Of a stretch of 25,591 bases of DNA, positions 21,206-25,591 are shown one piece after another. Location of the stretch: assembly GCA_019662005.1 (NCBI GenBank), contig JAIFWG010000004.1, forward strand, positions 1 to 25,591. The letters run 5' to 3'. Every line of letters begins with the position of its first letter. Position 1 is the stretch's first letter. This DNA comes from Candidatus Parcubacteria bacterium. Its GTDB lineage: Bacteria; Patescibacteriota; Minisyncoccia; 2-02-FULL-40-12; GWA2-44-9. The notes beneath the pieces are model-generated. The model saw nothing but the letters and a program-made list of their open reading frames with translations, was not told where the DNA came from and did no database searches. The translations under genes and the position numbers were made by a program.

Positions 21206-21867
21206 GTAAGATTTATAAGATATTTTTGAGCCAGATCTATCCAGGTGGTCATTTTTTCTTTAAGCTCTCGGCTTTGAATATAGATGTTACAAACCCCATA
21301 AGAAAGCCTCTTTGTGGGGTGCTTTCCTTTTATGTATATTGAATTTTTAAACTGTGATAATGATATTCCCGTAGCGCGGCTCCAAAAGTTTTTTTGCATA
21401 TCATCTTTCAAATCAGGATAAAGCAATAACCAAACCGCGATCTTGTCTGGGGGCACTTTGATGATTTTTTTTAAAAACAGATAGAACAGGCGAATCATCA
21501 TGGGGTCAGTATTGGTTAATTTAACTTGGCTTCCTTTTTGATTGTCACCTTCTCCCCAATACAACATCAAACCGGCTAAGAAATTTGGGTTAGTTTTTAA
21601 AGACTCAAACTCTCGTTCTGCTTCTTCCCTATAGCCTTGGTAGATCTTTGCCCACCGCTGTTTGTTTGCCTTCTGGATAGCGGCCAGTTTTTTAGGAGAA
21701 GAGAAGGATACTTTTTCCCCAAGCTGGTCTCTTATCTGCTTAGACCACTCCTCATTCTTGAACCAGCCGGCCAAGGTTCCTTTGGGGATCCCAAGCAATC
21801 TGCTGATTTCGGAATAGCTTTTTTCCTGTCTCCTTAATTCGTATGCTCTTATGCGGTCTTTTCTCAT
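21202..21867 (-). CDS. HTH protein with LAGLIDADG-like domain
   Basis: A 221-residue protein. The N-terminus is a helix-turn-helix (RIRAYELRRQEKSYSEISRLLGIPKGTLAGWFKNEEW, about 5-41) of the kind found in resolvases and terminase small subunits. A basic helical linker follows (about 60-90). The second half has FLAGLMLYWGEGDNQKGSQVKLTNTDPMMIRLFYLFLKK (about 97-135), which resembles a LAGLIDADG motif with the acidic residue in GEG. The end has SYGVCNIYIQSRELKEKM, typical of the strand pattern of that fold. Known relatives occur as lone genes in actinobacteria, phages and CPR; their role is unresolved. It has no intron or intein around it, and could be a homing-endonuclease descendant used as a regulator. 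Confidence 0.65.
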   Translation of the reverse strand: MRKDRIRAYELRRQEKSYSEISRLLGIPKGTLAGWFKNEEWSKQIRDQLGEKVSFSSPKKLAAIQKANKQRWAKIYQGYREEAEREFESLKTNPNFLAGLMLYWGEGDNQKGSQVKLTNTDPMMIRLFYLFLKKIIKVPPDKIAVWLLLYPDLKDDMQKNFWSRATGISLSQFKNSIYIKGKHPTKRLSYGVCNIYIQSRELKEKMTTWIDLAQKYLINLT

Positions 21868-21976
21868 ATTGTGGATATATTATCAAACCTATTTACCTAG
21901 TATAGATTTATAGTAACAAAGGAGTTCGGATTGAAAAGCGGGGAAGTGGATATGCGGCAAATAAAGTGGATAAGGA

Positions 21977-22005
21977 TTGAAAAATCGATAGGTAAATGGT
22001 ATGAT
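21977..22005 (+). promoter_or_regulatory. promoter of the tRNA-Phe / Leu / Val cluster
   Basis: TTGAAA at 21977-21982 and TATGAT at 22000-22005 with a 17-bp spacer. The start would lie at about 22012, six bases before tRNA-Phe. Confidence 0.75.
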
Positions 22006-22017
22006 TTGTGAGTTATT

Positions 22018-22089
22018 GCCGCGGTAGCTCAGTGGTAGAGCGCAGCCCTGAAGAGGCTGGCGTCGGGGGTTCAATTCCCTCCCGCGGCA
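22018..22089 (+). tRNA. tRNA-Phe (anticodon GAA)
   Basis: Acceptor GCCGCGG pairs with CCGCGGC (22082-22088), discriminator A, 72 nt. D-arm at 22027-22041. Anticodon stem CAGCC/GGCTG with loop CTGAAGA, anticodon GAA at 22050-22052. Position 37 is G, where most bacterial tRNA-Phe have A. T-arm loop TTCAATT. CCA is not encoded; CATG follows, whose ATG opens a small frame. Confidence 0.94.
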
Positions 22090-22090
22090 C

Positions 22091-22276
22091 ATGGAACAAA
22101 TAAAACACACATCAACCGATTGTCGCGATGAAGATGGTATCACAGTTGGCTTGGTTGATTCCATTATTAGTATCGCCAGAATCTTGGTAAAACGTGATTT
22201 GGCGAGTCCTGCAGTTTCTGAAGCTTTAAAAGATCTTCAGAATGATGAGGATGTTTCAAAAGTTGTAGGCCGGTAG
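22091..22276 (+). CDS. small hypothetical protein embedded in a tRNA operon
   Basis: A 61-residue frame (MEQIKHTSTDCRDEDGITVG...), not recognised, with a helical-looking second half (VDSIISIARILVKRDLASPAVSEALKDLQ). The ATG starts two bases after the tRNA-Phe discriminator (only one C between), and the stop ends six bases before tRNA-Leu. It therefore fills the spacer exactly. Excision of both tRNAs would leave a near-leaderless mRNA. Its composition looks like a true protein rather than a shadow frame, but its size keeps confidence moderate. The arrangement repeats that of tRNA-Gly and its downstream gene. Confidence 0.55.
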   Translation: MEQIKHTSTDCRDEDGITVGLVDSIISIARILVKRDLASPAVSEALKDLQNDEDVSKVVGR

Positions 22277-22282
22277 ATTTCT

Positions 22283-22367
22283 GCGGACGTGGTGGAATTT
22301 GGCAGACACACTACCTTGAGGTGGTAGCACCCGCAAGGGTATGGAGGTTCGAATCCTCTCGTCCGCA
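22283..22367 (+). tRNA. tRNA-Leu (anticodon GAG)
   Basis: A class II tRNA of 85 nt. Acceptor GCGGACG pairs with CGTCCGC (22360-22366), discriminator A. Anticodon stem CTACC/GGTAG with loop TTGAGGT, anticodon GAG. Extended variable arm CACCCGCAAGGGTA. T-arm GAGG-TTCGAAT-CCTC. CCA is not encoded; CATGG follows. Confidence 0.94.
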
Positions 22368-22379
22368 CATGGTAGTATT

Positions 22380-22452
22380 GGGCGGTTAGCTCAGTTGGTA
22401 GAGCGACTCGTTTACACCGAGTAGGTCATAGGTTCGAGTCCTATACCGCCCA
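22380..22452 (+). tRNA. tRNA-Val (anticodon TAC)
   Basis: Acceptor GGGCGGT pairs with ACCGCCC (22445-22451), discriminator A, 73 nt. Anticodon stem ACTCG/CGAGT with loop TTTACAC, anticodon TAC. T-arm core GGTTCGAGTCC. CCA is not encoded; CA follows. It lies 12 bases after tRNA-Leu. Its discriminator is the first base of the terminator stem. Confidence 0.96.
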
Positions 22453-22495
22453 CAAGAATCATAAAACCCGCGAATGCGGGTTTTATGATTCTTGT
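22452..22495. terminator. terminator shared by tRNA-Val cluster and rplS
   Basis: A perfect 20-bp stem from 22452-22471 to 22476-22495 with a GAAT loop. The first base of the left arm is the tRNA-Val discriminator, and the right arm encodes the last residues and stop of rplS, so the tRNA end, the terminator and the end of a ribosomal protein gene share the same bases. The TTTT of the right arm and AAAA of the left serve both strands. Confidence 0.94.
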
Positions 22496-22878
22496 GCTGG
22501 AGCTTCTTCTTTTGATACAACAGTCTTTTGTTCCGCCTTAACTTTCTTGCGGATTTCTTTAGCTGACTTTTCGCGGAGATAATAGAGCTTAGCTCGTCTA
22601 ACCTTGTTGCGTCTAACGATCTGAACTTTATCTATAGAAGGGAGATGTATGGGAAATACTTTCTCGACACCGATGCCATTGGTTACTTTTCTTACGGTGA
22701 TGGTTCCGCCAGCTTCATTGCCATGTTTTCTTGCGATTACAGTGCCTTCAAAAGCTTGGACTCGGGTCTTGTCTCCTTCTTTTACTTTTTGGAAAACTTT
22801 AATAGTCCAACCGGGCTTTATGTCGGAGAATTTGTCTTGGGCACCTAGTTTGGACTGAAAGGCTGAGATAAGATTCAT
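22483..22878 (-). CDS. rplS: large ribosomal subunit protein bL19
   Basis: A 131-residue protein near the 30S-50S interface. The SH3-like core FSDIKPGWTIKVFQKVKEGDKTRVQAFEGTVIARKHGNEAGGTITVRK and the following GVEKVFPIHLPSIDKVQIVRRNKVRRAKLYYLRE are highly typical. The extra C-terminal tail (KAEQKTVVSKEEAPAQES) is charged and variable. The ATG has no Shine-Dalgarno sequence, and the predicted leader is only about 14 nt. The stop lies in a terminator stem shared with tRNA-Val. Confidence 0.97.
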   Translation of the reverse strand: MNLISAFQSKLGAQDKFSDIKPGWTIKVFQKVKEGDKTRVQAFEGTVIARKHGNEAGGTITVRKVTNGIGVEKVFPIHLPSIDKVQIVRRNKVRRAKLYYLREKSAKEIRKKVKAEQKTVVSKEEAPAQES

Positions 22879-22896
22879 GGTATCTATTTAGTGACA

Positions 22897-23610
22897 CTAT
22901 TGTAGCATAGAGAGAACTTTTTGTAAATCCTCTGGCAGGTCAGCTTCTAATGTTAGGATTTTGCCATCCGGGGTAGTGAACGTGAGTTTATAAGCGTGAA
23001 GGAACAGGCGATTAAGCTGATCGGGTTTTTGCCAACCCTTTGGGGCATACACCAAGTCTCCCACAATGGGGCAGCCAATGTGTTTGAGGTGGACACGAAT
23101 TTGGTGAGTACGACCTGTTTTAGGATGAACATCCAGGAGAGTGTATTTATCGAAAGTTTTTATGGTTTCGTATTCAGTAACCGACTCTTTTCCATCAATG
23201 AGTTTCTTGCCTTCCAGTTGCGTAGTCCGCTTCATTCCGATTCTCCCCAAAGGAGCATCAATAATGCCTGGTGATTCCTTGGGGCGACCATATACCAGAG
23301 CTTTGTAGGACTTTTGAAGAGTATGTTCTTGGAACTGTTTTTTCATAAACAAAAATGCCTTATCGTTTTTAGTAATAATCAAAAGTCCGGAGGTGTCTTT
23401 GTCCAAGCGGTGCACAATTCCGTAGCGTGGCATGGGGGAGCCTGACGCAACGAAAGACTCGCCTATTTCTTTTAGGTTAGGATAGTGGGCCTGAACCCAG
23501 TCGGTAACACTTGGCTGGATGTCAGTAGTATTTTTAGGGTGAGTAATAATCCCGGCAGGCTTATTAATAACCAGAAGATTATCGTCTTCGTATACAATAG
23601 AGATTTGCAT
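22897..23610 (-). CDS. RluA-family 23S rRNA pseudouridine synthase
   Basis: A 237-residue enzyme that converts uridine to pseudouridine in rRNA or tRNA. IVYEDDNLLVINKPAGIITHP (about 5-25) opens the catalytic domain, and HRLDKDTSGLLIITKN (67-82) contains the catalytic aspartate 70. PKTGRTHQIRVHLKHIGCPIVGDLVY (about 170-195) is the RluA/RluD signature. There is no N-terminal S4 domain, unlike RluD, so the substrate site cannot be fixed; RluA/RluC-like is as likely. The frame extends upstream into tRNA-Val, but the ATG at 23610-23608 fits the family start. The tRNA 3' end lies 20 bases upstream, so the pair may be cotranscribed. Confidence 0.93.
   Translation of the reverse strand: MQISIVYEDDNLLVINKPAGIITHPKNTTDIQPSVTDWVQAHYPNLKEIGESFVASGSPMPRYGIVHRLDKDTSGLLIITKNDKAFLFMKKQFQEHTLQKSYKALVYGRPKESPGIIDAPLGRIGMKRTTQLEGKKLIDGKESVTEYETIKTFDKYTLLDVHPKTGRTHQIRVHLKHIGCPIVGDLVYAPKGWQKPDQLNRLFLHAYKLTFTTPDGKILTLEADLPEDLQKVLSMLQ
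22899..22927 (-). promoter_or_regulatory. rplS promoter inside the rluA-like gene end
   Basis: On the minus strand, TTTACA (22927-22922) and TACAAT (22904-22899) with a 17-bp spacer. It lies in the last codons of the pseudouridine synthase. The predicted leader is about 14 nt. Confidence 0.7.
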
Positions 23611-23630
23611 ATTTTGGAGAAGTTTCTCTG

Positions 23631-23703
23631 TGGGCGGTACAAGACTCGAACTTGTAACATCTTTCACGTCAAGAAAGCGCTCTACCAATTGAGCTAACCG
23701 CCC
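23631..23703 (-). tRNA. tRNA-Val (anticodon GAC)
   Basis: Minus strand, 73 nt. Acceptor GGGCGGT pairs with ACCGCCC, discriminator A. D-arm GCTCAATTGGTAGAGC. Anticodon stem CTTTC/GAAAG with loop TTGACGT, anticodon GAC. T-arm core GTTCGAGTC. CCA is not encoded; CAG follows. Confidence 0.95.
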
Positions 23704-23706
23704 GTG

Positions 23707-23778
23707 TGGGCCTGGATGGGATCGAACCATCGACCACGTCATTATAAGTGACGTGCTCTACCACTGAGCTACAGGCCC
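23707..23778 (-). tRNA. tRNA-Ile (anticodon TAT)
   Basis: Minus strand, 72 nt. Acceptor GGGCCTG pairs with CAGGCCC, discriminator A. Anticodon stem CGTCA/TGACG with loop CTTATAA, so the anticodon is TAT and would read AUA. T-arm GATGG-TTCGATC-CCATC. CCA is not encoded; CAC follows and is the whole 3-nt spacer to tRNA-Val. Bacteria usually read AUA with a CAT anticodon modified to lysidine. A TATACT (23795-23790) upstream is the likely -10. Confidence 0.92.
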
Positions 23779-23797
23779 AATACTACTAGAGTATATA

Positions 23798-25591
23798 CTA
23801 TCGGACGAGTGCGTAAAAATCTTGCTGCTCAAGAGTCTCTCTCTTAATAAGTTCTTGAGCAATAAGATTGAGTTTGTCTAATTTGTCATTGAGTACTTTC
23901 TTTGCAACATCAAGACCCTTTAGAATAAACTTTTTTATTTCTTGATCTATTTCAACGGCGATAGCTTCGGAGTAGTTCTTTTGAGAAGATAATTCTTTGC
24001 CTAAGAATACTAACTCTTCTTTTTCGCCAAATGTGATTGGGCCTATGGAATCTGACATACCGTATTGAGTGACCATTCGTCGTGCTAATTCTGATGCGAC
24101 CTTCAAATCATTTGAAGCGCCAGTAGTAGTTTCTTTAAATATTATTTGTTCAGCTGCATAGCCAGCAAGAAGAACCGCTAACTCAGATTCAAATTCTGGG
24201 CGGGACTTAAGATGCTTGTCTTCGCTTGCAACTTTCATGGTGTAGCCGCCAGCTCTGCCTCGAGAGACGATTGAAACTTTGTGGACTGGATCAGAATGAG
24301 GAATAGTAGCCGCAACGAGTGCGTGGCCAGCTTCATGGAAAGCAGTAATCTCTTTTTCTTTTACAGATAAAATATGGGAACGTCGTTCTGGTCCTAATAG
24401 TACTTTTTCGATAGCGCTAAAGATATCATCTTGAGTGATTTCTTTTTGGTCTTTTCGAGCAGCAAGAATCGCTGCTTCGTTCAGAAGGTTTGCCAAATCG
24501 GCACCGGAGAATCCAGGGGTACGTTCGGCAACACGTTTTAAGTCAGTCTCTTTGGCCAGTGGCTTATCAAGAGCATGGATCTTAAGAATCGCTTCGCGGT
24601 CTTTCATTGAGGGTTCGTCTAATATAACTCGGCGATCAAAGCGTCCTGGTCGCAGCAAGGCTGGGTCAAGAATGTCAGGGCGGTTTGTTGCTGCCATAAC
24701 AATGACGGCATCGTTAGTATCAAAGCCATCCATTTCTACTAGAATTTGGTTTAATGTTTGCTCTCGTTCGTCGTGTCCGCCGCCAAGGCCAGCGCCCCGG
24801 TGTCTGCCTACGGCATCAATTTCATCTACGAAGATAATAGCAGGAGAAGTCTTTTTGGCGAGTTCAAAAGTATCACGGACACGGTTGGCTCCAACACCTA
24901 CAAACATTTCAACGAATTCAGAACCAGAAACAAAGTAAAAGGGGACGTTGGCTTCATTTGCAACAGCTTTTGCAAGAAGAGTTTTTCCAGTTCCCGGAGA
25001 ACCAATCAATAAGACACCGCGTGGAATGCGAGCTCCTAATTTGTGGAATTTTTTTGGATCGCGCAGGAACTCTACTACCTCGGAAATTTCTTCCTTGGCT
25101 TCTATGAGTCCTGCCACGTCGCTAAAGGTTACGGGCTTTTTACCGCCATTGGAATTTGCAAGTTTTGCTTTTGATTTTCCAAAAGTAAATGCCTGCATCG
25201 AACCTTTTTGAGCCTGTCTAAACATGAACCAAAAAATTAGCCATAGAAAGAAGAATGGAGCGATGATTGGCAGTAGAGTGCTAAGAAGACTGCTGGTTCC
25301 AGAAGGGTCCTTTACTTCGGTTTTGATGGTTATAAGTTTTTTAGGATCAGCGCCAAGATTGAGCAATGTTTCAACGGCTGAGATTTGGGATTCTTTCTTG
25401 CTTTCAATTCGCTTGTCGTCTTTTAAGATAGCGATAACATTATTTTCCTCGATGTTAATCTCCTTAACATTATTAGCATTGATGTTTGAAACAATTTCCG
25501 AGAGCGCAACAGGGGAGGTGTTGCTATTGCGAGAACTAAAGATAGCCGCCAGAGCCGTGACGATAATTAGGATACCAATGATGATTGCGAT
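23798..25591 (-). CDS. ftsH: ATP-dependent membrane zinc protease FtsH (5' end outside window)
   Basis: The frame is open to the window edge, and 597 residues are visible; only the first few are missing. The visible start IAIIIGILIIVTALAAIF is the first membrane helix. A small extracytoplasmic domain follows, then a second helix LLPIIAPFFFLWLIFWFMF (about residues 106-124). The AAA domain has Walker A GSPGTGKT (about 198-205), Walker B IIFVDEIDA and the second region of homology AATNRPDILDPALLRPGRFDRR. The protease domain has zinc-binding HEAGH (about 419-423) and the third ligand region ASNDLKVAS. FtsH degrades membrane and regulatory proteins. All catalytic elements are present. Confidence 0.97.
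   Translation of the reverse strand: MAIIIGILIIVTALAAIFSSRNSNTSPVALSEIVSNINANNVKEINIEENNVIAILKDDKRIESKKESQISAVETLLNLGADPKKLITIKTEVKDPSGTSSLLSTLLPIIAPFFFLWLIFWFMFRQAQKGSMQAFTFGKSKAKLANSNGGKKPVTFSDVAGLIEAKEEISEVVEFLRDPKKFHKLGARIPRGVLLIGSPGTGKTLLAKAVANEANVPFYFVSGSEFVEMFVGVGANRVRDTFELAKKTSPAIIFVDEIDAVGRHRGAGLGGGHDEREQTLNQILVEMDGFDTNDAVIVMAATNRPDILDPALLRPGRFDRRVILDEPSMKDREAILKIHALDKPLAKETDLKRVAERTPGFSGADLANLLNEAAILAARKDQKEITQDDIFSAIEKVLLGPERRSHILSVKEKEITAFHEAGHALVAATIPHSDPVHKVSIVSRGRAGGYTMKVASEDKHLKSRPEFESELAVLLAGYAAEQIIFKETTTGASNDLKVASELARRMVTQYGMSDSIGPITFGEKEELVFLGKELSSQKNYSEAIAVEIDQEIKKFILKGLDVAKKVLNDKLDKLNLIAQELIKRETLEQQDFYALVR

Noticed and set aside
21870..21878. DnaA-box-like TGTGGATAT near the HTH gene start
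   Set aside because: One mismatch and isolated, expected by chance in this AT-rich sequence.
21889..22164. Minus-strand frame across tRNA-Phe
   Set aside because: Antisense of the tRNA; the peptide RGRELNPRR is a well-known artefact.
23611..23742. N-terminal extension of the pseudouridine synthase
   Set aside because: These codons are the tRNA-Val sequence and part of tRNA-Ile; the family begins at the ATG at 23610.
24435..24938. 167-codon plus-strand frame
   Set aside because: It lies wholly inside ftsH on the opposite strand and mirrors its conserved codons.
1..25591. TGA recoded as an amino acid, CRISPR arrays, insertion sequences or rRNA genes
   Set aside because: TGA ends several genes at tight overlaps; no regularly spaced repeats, transposase frames or rRNA signatures were seen.

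Overview
The window looks like chromosome from a streamlined Patescibacteria (CPR) bacterium using the standard code. TGA works as a stop in several genes (yidC, ruvB), so the TGA-recoding CPR lineages are unlikely. Base composition is moderately AT-rich. Most starts lack a Shine-Dalgarno sequence, and several promoters imply leaders of only 0-15 nt. The assignment to phylum is inference from gene content and style; no marker phylogeny could be run.

Layout. (1) 1-2133, plus strand: the tail of a VirB4/TraC-like conjugation ATPase, a small membrane protein and a membrane-anchored beta-propeller, closed by a bidirectional terminator. (2) 2163-4042, minus strand: the compact rpmH-rnpA-yidD-yidC-jag operon with overlapping stop/start codons. 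(3) 4043-7304: the replication locus, with dnaA, an origin-like dnaA-dnaN spacer (DnaA boxes plus a run of DnaA-trio-like triplets), dnaN and a DciA-like helicase-loader gene. (4) 7294-10755: a class A penicillin-binding protein and tyrS, divergently transcribed. (5) 10765-14363, minus strand: a small acidic protein, ruvC, ruvB and the pilus ATPase pilB. Between ruvB and pilB, on the opposite strand, lies an apparently unannotated structured RNA with a consensus promoter inside the start of ruvB, a 24-bp closing stem and three inner hairpins. (6) 14455-17190, plus strand: nusA and tig. (7) 17346-18919: a DoxX-like membrane protein and a cysteine desulfurase. (8) 18963-23778: a tRNA-rich region with eight tRNA genes (Arg-TCG, Lys-CTT, Gly-GCC, Phe-GAA, Leu-GAG, Val-TAC, Val-GAC, Ile-TAT), small membrane and hypothetical proteins, a 3D-domain secreted protein, an HTH/LAGLIDADG-like protein, rplS and an RluA-family pseudouridine synthase. 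(9) 23798-25591, minus strand: ftsH, running off the window end.

Most interesting signals. The ruvB-pilB intergenic RNA; the fact that all eight tRNA genes lack an encoded CCA but are followed at once by CA; two reading frames whose ATG begins two bases after a tRNA discriminator base, so that tRNA 3' processing would yield nearly leaderless mRNAs; a chain of hairpins joined by CGAG between tRNA-Arg and tRNA-Lys, containing an inverted copy of the tRNA T-arm; and a tRNA-Ile with a UAU anticodon, unusual for bacteria.
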